Origin: an uncultured Bacteroidia bacterium
Lineage (GTDB): Bacteria; Bacteroidota; Bacteroidia; Bacteroidales; UBA932
Direction: 5' to 3'
Assembly (NCBI GenBank): GCA_902801205.1
Contig: CADCHE010000010.1
Span: 1 to 64,000, forward strand
DNA length: 64,000 nt
Made by a program: the position numbers and the translations under genes. Shown piece by piece: positions 9,129 through 18,225 of the stretch. Under the pieces are notes generated by a model. The model did not search any database and was not told the DNA's origin. It worked only from the letters and a program-made list of their open reading frames with translations. The first letter of the stretch is position 1. The number at the start of each line of letters is the position of its first letter.

Positions 9129-10043
9129 ATGATTAGCCCAGAAGTATCGATTATTGTCCCCGTATACAACGTTGAGCAGTTTCTCGATGGGTGCCTTCAT
9201 AGCATTATTACTCTTGAAAGGAAGGATTGGGAATTGATTCTTATAAACGATGGAAGCAAAGACAACTCACGATCAATTTGCGAACGATATGCTGAAGCAG
9301 ACAATAGAATCAAAGTCGTAAATAAGGATAACGAAGGCGTCAGTGCAGCCAGAAATCTAGGTCTGCAACTGGCAAAAGGAAAATGGATTACCTTCATTGA
9401 CGCAGACGATGCCATCTCCTCTAATTATCTTCCGGAAAGATTAAATGAAGGTGTTGACCTCTACGTGACTCACTGGCAATATCTTGGCGTAAACGAACTT
9501 GAAGAATGGATGCCTTCTCAGGTTGTTAAAGGAGATGATCTCACGTCTTTATTTGAAAAAAATGCACACTCGACAACGTTTACTACGGTTTGGGGCAAGA
9601 TATTCAAAAAAAAGACATTGAGTCAAAATGGGGTATTATTTGATACACGTCTGCGATTGGGAGAGGATACTTTGTTCTTTATGCAAGTAGAAGCGCTCTG
9701 CAAGTCATTGGTTATCACAGATGGAATCTACTACTACAGAAGGTCGCCTTATGAAAACTGGATTAAAAAGTATATAAACACTCCTGAAGAATCCTTGTTA
9801 TATTATAGCCTCTTTCATCAGTATTACCTCGATTTACGTATAAATGCGCCGAAATTAGTCGTTAATACGCTGAATAACATAAGCAATGTTACAGACTTTT
9901 CATCTCGTTCAAGGTTTCTGTGGAAAATTTCACCACAAGTTATCCGTATGAAAGAACTCCTTTATCATACCATGACGATACGCGAAAAAGTCAAGTTTAG
10001 AATCAGTCGGATTATTTCTTTCTTCTTCCCTCATTTTTCATGA
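9129..10043 (+). CDS. Glycosyltransferase family 2
   Basis: The 304-residue GT-A fold protein begins with the family-2 opening (IIVPVYNVEQFL), followed by INDGSKDNS and the metal-binding DADD at 91-94. It should add a sugar from a nucleotide donor to a lipid-linked acceptor on the cytoplasmic side. The donor and acceptor are not deducible. It follows the pyruvyl transferase after a 105-base gap with no obvious promoter and overlaps the next GT2 by 4 bases (ATGA). Base composition is AT-rich compared with most of the locus. Confidence 0.88.
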   Translation: MISPEVSIIVPVYNVEQFLDGCLHSIITLERKDWELILINDGSKDNSRSICERYAEADNRIKVVNKDNEGVSAARNLGLQLAKGKWITFIDADDAISSNYLPERLNEGVDLYVTHWQYLGVNELEEWMPSQVVKGDDLTSLFEKNAHSTTFTTVWGKIFKKKTLSQNGVLFDTRLRLGEDTLFFMQVEALCKSLVITDGIYYYRRSPYENWIKKYINTPEESLLYYSLFHQYYLDLRINAPKLVVNTLNNISNVTDFSSRSRFLWKISPQVIRMKELLYHTMTIREKVKFRISRIISFFFPHFS

Positions 10044-11032
10044 CCACTCCAACGATCTCAATCATCATACCGGTTTACAATGCTGCACATTACCTTCGTC
10101 AGTGTTTCGACTCGATCCTCTGTCAAACATTCGATCATTATGAGGTCATTCTCATCGATGACGGGAGCACTGACGGCAGTGGAGTGATATGCGACCAGTA
10201 TTGCACGCGGGACCACCGATTTACGGTCATACACCAGAAGAACCAAGGGTCTTCCTCGGCACGAAATCGAGGGCTGGACATTTGCAAAGGGGAATATATC
10301 TGCTTCATTGACGCGGATGACTGGGTCGCAACGAATCATTTACAGAACTTGTACGACACGATCTCAGAACACGACGCAGACGTTGCGATATCTTCTTTTT
10401 ATTTTTTTGATTCAACAGGTGAGCAGCATTATTATGCCAATCACCCTTCAGACCTATCTGCTAAAAACATTATTTTAGAAGGACTTCGAGCCCGGCATCA
10501 CACAGGGGTCGTCTTCAAATTATTCAGATCGGATCTCATTTGTGATCAGCACATCTTCTTCCCAAAGTTCAATTACTTCGAGGACATGTGTTTCAGCATC
10601 TCGACCCTTTTGAAAGCGAAGAAAATAGCATTTACGCCCACGGCAACATATTATTACCGTTATAACAACAATTCGCAGACACACAACAAAGATGCGACGA
10701 AGAGGGCGGCCTCGTTTCAGGAATTTGCGGAAAACTTATCCAACGTTTTCGATCAATTCAATTTATGGGAAGATGATGATTTGAAGTCCGCCCTCATGGA
10801 GCGAATAAATAAAGAAAAAATCCAATTATTGAAGGGGAATTTCAATAAGGATAGTAAAGACGTGCTTCGGCATTATTATCCGGATTCCTATCGCGTTTGG
10901 AAGATTTCATCGCCATCTGATTATTTTTATCGCCTTTCCATAAAGTACACCCATCCTTTGTTTATTAGAATTCTGGCCATCTTCTCCGGGATAAAACAAT
11001 TCATCCATGCACTCCTCCCGAAAAAAAACTAG
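10040..11032 (+). CDS. Glycosyltransferase family 2
   Basis: A 330-residue GT2 with IIIPVYNAAHYLRQ at the N-terminus, IDDGSTDGS, and DADD at 91-94. The region after about residue 230 is helical and lysine-rich, as often in capsule GT2 enzymes. It is translationally coupled to the preceding GT2 through an ATGA overlap and overlaps the following DUF4422 gene by 26 bases. The substrate is unknown. Confidence 0.88.
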   Translation: MTTPTISIIIPVYNAAHYLRQCFDSILCQTFDHYEVILIDDGSTDGSGVICDQYCTRDHRFTVIHQKNQGSSSARNRGLDICKGEYICFIDADDWVATNHLQNLYDTISEHDADVAISSFYFFDSTGEQHYYANHPSDLSAKNIILEGLRARHHTGVVFKLFRSDLICDQHIFFPKFNYFEDMCFSISTLLKAKKIAFTPTATYYYRYNNNSQTHNKDATKRAASFQEFAENLSNVFDQFNLWEDDDLKSALMERINKEKIQLLKGNFNKDSKDVLRHYYPDSYRVWKISSPSDYFYRLSIKYTHPLFIRILAIFSGIKQFIHALLPKKN

Positions 11033-12197
11033 CATTATCGTTGTCACCCACAAGCCCATCAAATTTGAACTTCCCGATTACTACCAGTGGATTCAAGTCA
11101 ACGCGGAAAAGAATGGACGATGGGATGGATATCTTCATGATAATGATATCAACGACAATATCTCCATAAAGAACAATTCGTACTGTGAACTCACAGCATT
11201 GTATTCTCTTTGGAAGAATTCCGACGCTGACATCAAGGGGCTCTGCCACTACCGCCGATTCCTTGGGAACGGGATTCCGGTGTTCCATCAAATGCGGCAC
11301 GGCCTTTACCTGAGGAAAGAACGAATCCCATTTGAAGTTATCAAGAGAAAAAGGATTGAACGACTTCTGAAGAATAAAGACATTCTTGTACCTGCATCTA
11401 TTTTCCCGTATCCAAACACGGCGCATGAGGATCTGCTTCGCTTCGTTTATTTGAAAGATATCAATGTGATGATTGATGCGGTCGAAGCATTCTTCCCTGA
11501 CTACGTTTCGGCGCTATGGAAGGTTCTCTCCTCGACGAATATCCATTACTGCAACATGTTTATCGCATCGAAAGAAGTAACGGATGCATATTGCTCCTGG
11601 CTCTTTGACCTGCTGGGGAAAATAGAAAACCGGATCGATATTTCAGACTACGATCCTCAACATATGAGGATCTTCGGCTACATGGCCGAGGTCCTGCTGA
11701 ATGTTTACATAGAGCGCCATCACTTGAAAAAAGGGGATCTCGAGCAAATCCAACTTGATGAACAGGATACTCCGCTCTCCATGAAGAGGAAACTCGTCCT
11801 TTTCCGGCACGCACTATACTCCTTTTTCCAGAAAGTTCCCCCTCAAAAGTTTCGTAAAGAGCTCTGGTACGCACGAATACGTCACTATCAATCCGCTGAT
11901 ACGGCTCCATCTTCCTCTGACAAAGCCGCTTTCCTGAAAGCGCTTGGCGGAACAGGCATCACCTCCGAAACAGGAAGTGCCGGAGACTATTTGAAAGCGC
12001 AATATGGAGACGTAATCATCAATGCCTATTTCGCGGATGATCAGAATCAAATGTCCAAGATAGCAGAAGCGCTTCATCCGATTGAGGCAGCGTTCAGTCA
12101 AGCATCCATCAACAGAATCTTCTGCACTTTCCCTATCGACCTATCCATTGTAAAAGATTACGCCAGAAAAGGAATCTTCGTTTATCAAGTTCACTGA
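11007..12197 (+). CDS. DUF4422 putative glycosyltransferase
   Basis: A 396-residue protein whose first 240 residues match DUF4422 capsule-synthesis proteins: IIVVTHKP at the start, NGRWDGYLHDND, CELTALYSLWKN, the signature GLCHYRRF, and HYCNMFIASKEV. DUF4422 proteins occur in polysaccharide loci and are thought to be glycosyltransferases. The last 150 residues are not recognised and could be an accessory domain. The start at 11007 overlaps the upstream GT2 by 26 bases; the next in-frame ATG is far inside the domain. Confidence 0.8.
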   Translation: MHSSRKKTSIIVVTHKPIKFELPDYYQWIQVNAEKNGRWDGYLHDNDINDNISIKNNSYCELTALYSLWKNSDADIKGLCHYRRFLGNGIPVFHQMRHGLYLRKERIPFEVIKRKRIERLLKNKDILVPASIFPYPNTAHEDLLRFVYLKDINVMIDAVEAFFPDYVSALWKVLSSTNIHYCNMFIASKEVTDAYCSWLFDLLGKIENRIDISDYDPQHMRIFGYMAEVLLNVYIERHHLKKGDLEQIQLDEQDTPLSMKRKLVLFRHALYSFFQKVPPQKFRKELWYARIRHYQSADTAPSSSDKAAFLKALGGTGITSETGSAGDYLKAQYGDVIINAYFADDQNQMSKIAEALHPIEAAFSQASINRIFCTFPIDLSIVKDYARKGIFVYQVH

Positions 12198-12224
12198 TAT
12201 CGGACAAACTCTTTTAGTAACAAT

Positions 12225-13352
12225 ATGCCTTCCTACCACTACCTCATCGTCGGCTCCGGCCTCTTCGGTTCCACCTTCGCCCATATGGCGACCAAGGCGG
12301 GTAAACGCTGCCTGGTCATCGACAAGCGACCGCACCTGGGTGGAAACGTGTACTGTGAAGACATGGAAGGGATCCATGTGCACAAGTACGGGGCACACAT
12401 CTTCCATACATCCAACAAGGAAGTGTGGGACTTCGTGAACGGCATCGTCCCCTTCAACCGGTACACCAACTCCCCCGTCGCCTCCTACAAAGGCAAGTTG
12501 TACAACCTCCCGTTCAACATGAACACCTTCTACCAGATGTGGGGGGTGACGACGCCCGAAGCGGCGCTCGCAAAGATCGAGGAGCAGCGGGCAGAGGCGA
12601 AAGCGGCGATGCTTGCCGCCGGCGTTTCCGAACCCAGGAACCTGGAAGAGCAAGCCCTGCTGCTGGCGGGGCGCGACATCTATGAAGCGCTGGTCAAGGG
12701 CTATACGGAGAAGCAATGGGGGCGCCCCTGCACGGAGCTCCCGGCATTCATTATCCGTCGCCTCCCCTTCCGCCTCGTTTTCGACAACAATTATTTCAAC
12801 GACAAGTACCAGGGCATCCCGGAAGGCGGCTACAACCTATTGATCGACGGACTGCTGGAGGGCATCGAAACGCGTACCGGATGCGACTTCTTCGCAGACC
12901 GTTCCCAGTGGGAGGGCGTCGCGGAAAAGATTGTCTTTACCGGCAAGATCGATGAGTACTACGCCTACCGGTTCGGAAAGTTGGAGTACCGCACCGTGCG
13001 GTTCGAGACGGAGACGCTGGACACACCCAATTACCAGGGTAACGCCGTCGTCAACTATACCGAGCGGGAAGTACCGTTTACGCGCATCATCGAGCACAAG
13101 CATTTCGAAATGTTCGGGCAGGCCGTTTATGACAACCCCAAGACCGTCATTTCCAAGGAATTCTCCACCGAATGGCGGGAAGGAATGGAGCCCTTTTACC
13201 CGGTCAATGATGAGAAGAACAACGCCTTGTACCAGCAATACAAGGCACTTGCGGATGCAGAGGAGAATGTCATCTTTGGCGGACGCCTGGCCGAGTACAA
13301 GTACTATGACATGGCGCCGATTATCGAGAAAGTATTGAATCTGTGGAAATGA
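12225..13352 (+). CDS. glf: UDP-galactopyranose mutase
   Basis: Converts UDP-galactopyranose to UDP-galactofuranose with reduced FAD. The 375-residue protein opens with YLIVGSGLFGSTFAH (FAD-binding GxGxxG at about 9-14), then RPHLGGNVY, KYGAHIFHTSN and the substrate-binding RYTNSPVASYKGKLYNLPFNM region, and ends with a GRLAEYKYYDM flavin-contact segment. Length and order are typical of bacterial Glf. Its presence predicts galactofuranose in the polysaccharide. It is markedly GC-rich compared with the genes just upstream. It overlaps the next GT2 by 4 bases, so that enzyme is a candidate galactofuranosyltransferase by position only. Confidence 0.95.
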   Translation: MPSYHYLIVGSGLFGSTFAHMATKAGKRCLVIDKRPHLGGNVYCEDMEGIHVHKYGAHIFHTSNKEVWDFVNGIVPFNRYTNSPVASYKGKLYNLPFNMNTFYQMWGVTTPEAALAKIEEQRAEAKAAMLAAGVSEPRNLEEQALLLAGRDIYEALVKGYTEKQWGRPCTELPAFIIRRLPFRLVFDNNYFNDKYQGIPEGGYNLLIDGLLEGIETRTGCDFFADRSQWEGVAEKIVFTGKIDEYYAYRFGKLEYRTVRFETETLDTPNYQGNAVVNYTEREVPFTRIIEHKHFEMFGQAVYDNPKTVISKEFSTEWREGMEPFYPVNDEKNNALYQQYKALADAEENVIFGGRLAEYKYYDMAPIIEKVLNLWK

Positions 13353-14410
13353 AGGAAAAGATTCTGACCCTTATCATCCCAGCCTATAACATGGAGAAGT
13401 ATCTCGACCGATGCCTCTCCTCGTTGGTTGTCAACGACGAGTCGATGGGCCGGTTCGAGGCACTGGTCATCAACGACGGCTCAAAAGACGGGACTTCTGA
13501 AATCGGCCGTCGCTACGAGGGCGCTTATCCGGACACCTTCCGCGTCATCGACAAGGAGAACGGGCATTACGGTTCCTGTGTCAACCGCGGACTGGCTGAG
13601 GCGAAAGGAACGTTCGTCAAGATCCTGGATGCGGATGATTCGTTCGACAATGATGTCTTCACATCATTTCTCGACTTCTTAATGACAGAGGACGTCAAAA
13701 CTCGAGCGGATGTAATCATCTCTGACTATACGGAAGTGGACAACCGGAGAACGCCCCTGAAGACCATTTCTTTTTCCAAACATGATCACTCGTTTTCAAA
13801 AAACGACCTCACATCAAACGACAAGAAAGAATGGTTCATCCACGCCCTGACCTATAGGACTTCCATCCTCCGGGAGCAGAACTATCGGCAGATTGAAGGA
13901 ATCTCATACACCGACCAGGAATGGGCATTTATCCCCATGGCATACGCGTCGGTTCTGTTTTCATTTGGCAAACCGTTGTACCTTTACACAAAAGGGGTTG
14001 AAAATCAGTCCGTTGAGCCGGCCATCCATGCAAAAAACATCTGGATGGAAATGAATGTCATCAAAGAGATCATTTTGTTCTACAGTGGGGCGCTTCCCGC
14101 CTCTGCCAAGGAGAGAGCCCCCTTCCTGCGCGACCGGCTTCTCATCATTGTTGAGAGCATCTACCAACTCTGCCTCCTTACACTCAGGAAATACAAGGTC
14201 CCTCTTGATGCATTGGAAGATTTCGACAACTGTTTGAAGACAAACTGCCCGGGGGAGTATGCCATAACAAACCGATATTCGACGACCATCGCGAAGATGA
14301 AGTTCTTTCCAATAAGGAATTGGAGAGAGAACAAGCGCGGGATCATGTTGCTTCAAAATTTGGCATACGATTTTGCAGATTGGTACAACAATCTGAAATT
14401 GAATCATTAG
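13349..14410 (+). CDS. Glycosyltransferase family 2
   Basis: This 353-residue GT2 starts at an ATG that overlaps the glf stop (ATGA); a GTG two codons upstream is a less likely start. It has LIIPAYNMEKYLDRC, INDGSKDGT and the DADD motif at about 94-97. The segment KENGHYGSCVNRGL is a variant often seen in capsule GT2s. Tight coupling to glf makes a galactofuranosyltransferase plausible, but no diagnostic residue proves it. A 21-base gap precedes the next GT4. Confidence 0.87.
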   Translation: MKEKILTLIIPAYNMEKYLDRCLSSLVVNDESMGRFEALVINDGSKDGTSEIGRRYEGAYPDTFRVIDKENGHYGSCVNRGLAEAKGTFVKILDADDSFDNDVFTSFLDFLMTEDVKTRADVIISDYTEVDNRRTPLKTISFSKHDHSFSKNDLTSNDKKEWFIHALTYRTSILREQNYRQIEGISYTDQEWAFIPMAYASVLFSFGKPLYLYTKGVENQSVEPAIHAKNIWMEMNVIKEIILFYSGALPASAKERAPFLRDRLLIIVESIYQLCLLTLRKYKVPLDALEDFDNCLKTNCPGEYAITNRYSTTIAKMKFFPIRNWRENKRGIMLLQNLAYDFADWYNNLKLNH

Positions 14411-14431
14411 CCTACTGACAAGAGGAAATCG

Positions 14432-15571
14432 ATGGAGAAAAAAAAGGTTTTTTATCTTCTTACCGCCATGCGAATCGGCGGAACAGAGAAAGCTTTTCTG
14501 GGCCTTCTCTCAACGATTGACTATTCTAAAACTGAAGTTCATGTTGGCTTGTTTCACAAAGATGGAGCCCTCCTGAGTTATCTTCCTAAAGAAGTCTTTG
14601 TCGATCATATCGCCCTGGACCCCGAACTCATGGGGAACGACAATATTCCCACGAGCAGCGCCATAAAATTATATTTACGTCGAAAACAACCTTTTCGGGC
14701 AATTGTTTTATCAATTCTATACATTGCATCGTTACTTAACAAAAAGTATAGATATCTCATTTTCAGATATGTACTGAAAGAGGTTCCCGTTTTCAAAACT
14801 CATTTTGAAGAAGCATATGCATTCAGCGGGATCAACGAACTGGTCACATTCTATGTAGCAGAGAAAATATCTGCAGAGACGAAGGTTTGCTGGATTCATT
14901 TCGACGTCGCCAAGGAGCCTTTGACCAGGCCATTCTTTATCCATGAGATGCATTATTTCCAAAGGATTCACCTCGTCTCACAACAAGCAAAACAATCCTT
15001 TGATGGTGTATTTCCATCCCTGGCTGGAAAATCCGTTTTTGTCCCCAACATTGTATTGCGGGAGCAGATCATCGCACTTTCAGAATCAGGGTGTACTTTC
15101 GAAGACGGCTACGATGGGACGCGTCTCCTTACCATTGCAAGGATGTCTCCGGAAAAAGGAATACCAGACGCCCTTCAGGCCCTGCGTGCGTTGATACAGG
15201 CCGGGATACAAATCCGGTGGTATTTTATCGGTAGTGGCCCCAGGATGGAAGAATATAAAAAACTTGCACATAAACTTGATGTCGCTGGCGATGCGGTCTT
15301 TCTGGGGAGCATCGTTAATCCATACCGCTATTTGAAAGACTGTGACATCTATGTACAACCTTCTAAAGGCGAAGGATTCTGCATTGCGATCACCGAAGCG
15401 ATCTGCCTTGACAAGCCCATTGTCGCCACTGACTTTTCCGGAGCGCGCGAACAGTTGACAGGGAGGAAGGATTCACTAATCATCGGGATGCATGCTCCGA
15501 CCCTGGCGGCAGGGATTAGAACCATGATGCAGCACTTGCATTCATCTCCCATTATAAAGGATTTCTCTTGA
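14432..15571 (+). CDS. Glycosyltransferase family 4 (group 1)
   Basis: The 379-residue GT-B protein opens FYLLTAMRIGGTEKAFLGLL and has a GT4 C-terminal half with LLTIARMSPEKGI, the YFIGSGP turn, and the donor-binding EX7E-type segment GEGFCIAITEA. It should be a retaining cytoplasmic transferase. Together with the GT14 and acyltransferase genes that follow it forms a tightly coupled trio; its stop overlaps the TTG start of the GT14 gene. Confidence 0.87.
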   Translation: MEKKKVFYLLTAMRIGGTEKAFLGLLSTIDYSKTEVHVGLFHKDGALLSYLPKEVFVDHIALDPELMGNDNIPTSSAIKLYLRRKQPFRAIVLSILYIASLLNKKYRYLIFRYVLKEVPVFKTHFEEAYAFSGINELVTFYVAEKISAETKVCWIHFDVAKEPLTRPFFIHEMHYFQRIHLVSQQAKQSFDGVFPSLAGKSVFVPNIVLREQIIALSESGCTFEDGYDGTRLLTIARMSPEKGIPDALQALRALIQAGIQIRWYFIGSGPRMEEYKKLAHKLDVAGDAVFLGSIVNPYRYLKDCDIYVQPSKGEGFCIAITEAICLDKPIVATDFSGAREQLTGRKDSLIIGMHAPTLAAGIRTMMQHLHSSPIIKDFS

Positions 15572-16374
15572 AACACGCGTTCCTGATTATCGCTCATAAT
15601 GAGTTTGCTGTACTTCAGCTTCTTGTCAACATGCTGGATGATCCGCAAGTTGACATATACATTCATTTTGACAAAAAGGTTCGCCCGCTCCCGACGATCC
15701 GGACAGAGAAAAGCAGGCTGTTCATTCTGAACGACAGAATCGATGTCAAATGGGGATCCGTCTCCCAGATCCAAACTGAATTCCTGCTCCTTGGAACAGC
15801 CCGGGAAAACGGGCCCTATTCCCATTACCATATTATTTCCGGGACCCACCTCCCACTGCTTCCTGCAAAGGAATTGCTTGCTTTTTATCATCAGCACAGC
15901 GGGCAAGAAATCATGCGGTGCTGGAAAGAGGACCCGGGAGACGCTGATTTCAAAATCCGGCGTATCCACTTTCCGCTCCGGTGGTACAAAAGCCCCTCGA
16001 CCGCAAAACGGGTCCTCTGCCAACGGACCTGGAGCATCGTCATCAGGATCCAACGGATTCTTCAACTGCGCATCAACAAAAAAGCTTTTTTCCATAAGAC
16101 TGACAATTGGCTGAGCCTGACCGAAAAAGCATGTCACTACCTTATGGCGCATAAAAAGGAGATATTGAAAAAGTATCGATGGTCATTTTGCGGAGACGAG
16201 TATTTCGTCGCATCGGAACTATATGGTGCGAAGGAGCACTTCGAGATTTGCGACACCCCGAAGCTTCTATATGTTGATTTCATCAAGGACTCCCCGCGTT
16301 CCATTCCTCTCGGTGAATATGATTCTTTGAAAGGGACCGGATATCTCTGGGCACGAAAATTCACATCGCAATGA
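15568..16374 (+). CDS. Core-2/I-branching-like glycosyltransferase (GT14 family)
   Basis: This 268-residue protein begins KHAFLIIAHNEFAVLQLLVNML, then IYIHFDKKV, NDRIDVKWGSVSQIQTEF and YSHYHIISGTHLPL, the conserved core of bacterial GT14 proteins. The start is TTG at 15568 overlapping the upstream stop (TTGA); the paralogue at 23008 has ATG at the same place and the same MKHAFLI opening, which supports this unusual start. It overlaps the acyltransferase gene by 4 bases. The paralogue is also followed by an acyltransferase, so the pair GT14-acyltransferase occurs twice in the locus. Confidence 0.85.
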   Translation: MKHAFLIIAHNEFAVLQLLVNMLDDPQVDIYIHFDKKVRPLPTIRTEKSRLFILNDRIDVKWGSVSQIQTEFLLLGTARENGPYSHYHIISGTHLPLLPAKELLAFYHQHSGQEIMRCWKEDPGDADFKIRRIHFPLRWYKSPSTAKRVLCQRTWSIVIRIQRILQLRINKKAFFHKTDNWLSLTEKACHYLMAHKKEILKKYRWSFCGDEYFVASELYGAKEHFEICDTPKLLYVDFIKDSPRSIPLGEYDSLKGTGYLWARKFTSQ

Positions 16375-17381
16375 CGATGGCGGCAATCAATACAAGACAA
16401 TCCAATTTTGAATTACTGCGACTGGTCGCCATCCTGATGGTCCTGTTCCACCACGCGACCTATGTTGCACTTGGAGAAGTCGATCAAAGCACAGTCCAGA
16501 CATTGCCATGGGCTGCTTTTTACCGCGTTTTCTCCAACCAACTCTGTCTGGTATGCGTCAATGCCTTCGTCATGATCTCCGGTTGGTTCGGGATACGGGC
16601 GACGCTTAAAGGTGCGTGTTCCCTGCTTTTTCAGGTTGTCTTTCTGTCGGCGCTGGTCACGATTGTCATGGGAATCAGCGGGCATGACATCAAGAAGGCT
16701 GACACACTTTACGCATTGCTGTTCGGATCAAATTACTGGTTTTTCGTTGCATACATGGTGCTTTATGTCCTCTCCCCCATCATCAATCCATTCACGGAAT
16801 CCGCAACGAAAAGGACTTATACGAACGTATTGATCGCTTTTTTCACCCTTGAGACCATCCTCGGATTCTTCCTCGGTTCCGAATTCAACAAAGGATATTC
16901 CGCACTTTCATTTATTGGAATCTATCTCCTTGGAGGCTATCTCCGTAGATATCCCAACCCATTCACTACACTCTCTGCCGGCAAGGACTTGTTCATCTAT
17001 CTCGCACTCTCGCTGGTCTCCGCGGCCGGATTCTACTTCGGGAAAAAATTCTGGGACATCGGATTCCATCTGATTCACTATAATTCTCCGCTCTTGATTC
17101 TTGCATCTGTCTACTTTTTCTTGGCATTCAGCAAGATACAGATCAAGAGCAAGGCCATCAACTGGGCAGCCGCTTCGGCTTTTGCAATTTATCTGATCCA
17201 GGAGCATCCCTTAGTCAAGCCCTTCTATCTCTACTTCATGTTCACACTGGCAGAAACGCATTCCGGACTTCTCTATTTTGGTGCCGTTTGGGGGGTGATC
17301 CTGATCATCGGCTTTTTCTGCATCTTGGTTGACCAGTTGCGTATAGCCTGTTGGAAAGTCCTTATAAAAAAATGCCCATGA
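16371..17381 (+). CDS. Membrane acyltransferase (acyltransferase-3 / OafA-like)
   Basis: A 336-residue polytopic membrane protein with about ten hydrophobic segments and the family opening NFELLRLVAILMVLFHHATYV, in which the conserved Arg and the HH motif are seen. The family O-acetylates or otherwise acylates surface polysaccharides using a cytoplasmic acyl-CoA donor. It overlaps GT14 by 4 bases. Its own stop overlaps an ATG at 17378 that begins only a 20-codon remnant, the original next gene having been interrupted by a toxin-antitoxin cassette. Confidence 0.87.
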   Translation: MTMAAINTRQSNFELLRLVAILMVLFHHATYVALGEVDQSTVQTLPWAAFYRVFSNQLCLVCVNAFVMISGWFGIRATLKGACSLLFQVVFLSALVTIVMGISGHDIKKADTLYALLFGSNYWFFVAYMVLYVLSPIINPFTESATKRTYTNVLIAFFTLETILGFFLGSEFNKGYSALSFIGIYLLGGYLRRYPNPFTTLSAGKDLFIYLALSLVSAAGFYFGKKFWDIGFHLIHYNSPLLILASVYFFLAFSKIQIKSKAINWAAASAFAIYLIQEHPLVKPFYLYFMFTLAETHSGLLYFGAVWGVILIIGFFCILVDQLRIACWKVLIKKCP

Positions 17382-17440
17382 AAGAAAGACTTCTTGAGTG
17401 GCTGATCGGGTCATGCCTTTCCGACAATTCCGATCCATAA
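17378..17440 (+). pseudogene. 5' remnant of an interrupted gene related to the 18226 acetyltransferase
   Basis: ATGA overlap with the acyltransferase stop starts a 20-codon frame whose first residues (MKERLLEWLIG) match the N-terminus of the acetyltransferase at 18226 (MTPKERILEWLIR) at 8 of 9 positions in the KER-LEWLI core. The frame then runs into unrelated sequence and stops at 17440. The simplest reading is that this was the original coupled start of the next operon gene before the RHH-PIN cassette arrived. Nucleotide identity is only partial, so the two starts are not a fresh duplication. Confidence 0.6.
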
Positions 17441-17462
17441 ACTGACGTACAAATAATAACAC

Positions 17463-17496
17463 TTTGCTTGATATTTCACAAAATGTTATATATTTG
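17463..17496 (+). promoter_or_regulatory. Promoter of the RHH-PIN toxin-antitoxin pair
   Basis: TATATTTG at 17489-17496 matches the TAnnTTTG -7 element, with TTTG at 17463-17466 or CTTG at 17467-17470 as the -33 region. It lies 17 bases before the antitoxin ATG in an AT-rich stretch. GTTAT (17485-17489) and ATAAC (17506-17510) flank the box as a possible operator. Confidence 0.6.
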
Positions 17497-17512
17497 CAGA
17501 AAATGATAACAC

Positions 17513-17782
17513 ATGGAAACGTCGAGAATCATACAGACAGGGATCCGGATGGACTTCGCCCTCTATGAAAAACTGAAGCGGAATGCAAAAAAAGAAAGGC
17601 GTTCCGTGAACAATTACATCGTAAATGTCCTTGAAAAATCCGTCGAGGTTGAGATTCCCAAACTGCAATTAAAAGATTTCCAAGTGGATAGCGATATCCA
17701 ATCGCTCGGCAAGACGATGGGGGCTGTAACGGACGAAAAACTGGACAATGATCCTAAACTTAAATACATTTTGTCCAAATGA
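17513..17782 (+). CDS. Ribbon-helix-helix-type antitoxin
   Basis: This 89-residue protein has a short N-terminal basic strand and helix (IRMDFALYEKLKRNAKKERRS, then VNNYIVNVLEKSVE) that fits the Arc/CopG ribbon-helix-helix fold, and an acidic C-terminal tail that would wrap the toxin. It precedes and overlaps a PIN-domain gene by 4 bases (ATGA), the usual VapB-VapC order. It has its own promoter and possible operator, so autoregulation by the complex is expected. The cassette interrupts the polysaccharide operon. Confidence 0.8.
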   Translation: METSRIIQTGIRMDFALYEKLKRNAKKERRSVNNYIVNVLEKSVEVEIPKLQLKDFQVDSDIQSLGKTMGAVTDEKLDNDPKLKYILSK

Positions 17783-18201
17783 AAGTTTTTTTCGACACGA
17801 ATGTGCTTTTGGACCTGCTCATCCATTCCCGACCGGGGCATGATTCTTCAAAGTTGTTGCTGCAAGTCGCCCGGGAGGGAGCCATGGACGGCTATCTCTC
17901 CACGCAATCAATTATCGATGCCGCGTATGTCCAGACACAAACGAACCATTCTGAATTGGAGGGTTTCAAAGAATCCATCCGCATCATTGCCAGTATCTTG
18001 AAAGTCGTTCCTATTGAAAGCCAGGACATTACTTCAGCGAACGACAGCGAAATGAGCGACTACGAAGATGCCGCACAGCTCTCTTGCGCAGAGAACAACG
18101 GATGCGACATCCTGCTTACCAGCGACAAACGGTTCCAGCGGTATTCAACAATGCCCTCCTATACGCCACAGGAACTCGTAAAACTCTTGTTCAGAGATTG
18201 A
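17779..18201 (+). CDS. PIN-domain toxin (VapC-like ribonuclease)
   Basis: The 140-residue protein has the PIN-domain acidic set: D6 in FFDTNVLLDLL, an acidic residue at about D47, D97 in DYEDA, and D116 in LLTSDKRF. These coordinate divalent metal for RNA cleavage in VapC toxins. The D-Y-E-D-A and T-S-D motifs are intact, so it may be active. It is coupled to the RHH antitoxin by an ATGA overlap and is 24 bases upstream of the hexapeptide acetyltransferase, which would be transcribed with it. Confidence 0.85.
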   Translation: MKVFFDTNVLLDLLIHSRPGHDSSKLLLQVAREGAMDGYLSTQSIIDAAYVQTQTNHSELEGFKESIRIIASILKVVPIESQDITSANDSEMSDYEDAAQLSCAENNGCDILLTSDKRFQRYSTMPSYTPQELVKLLFRD

Positions 18202-18225
18202 AACGCGATTTTTGAGAAACGATAA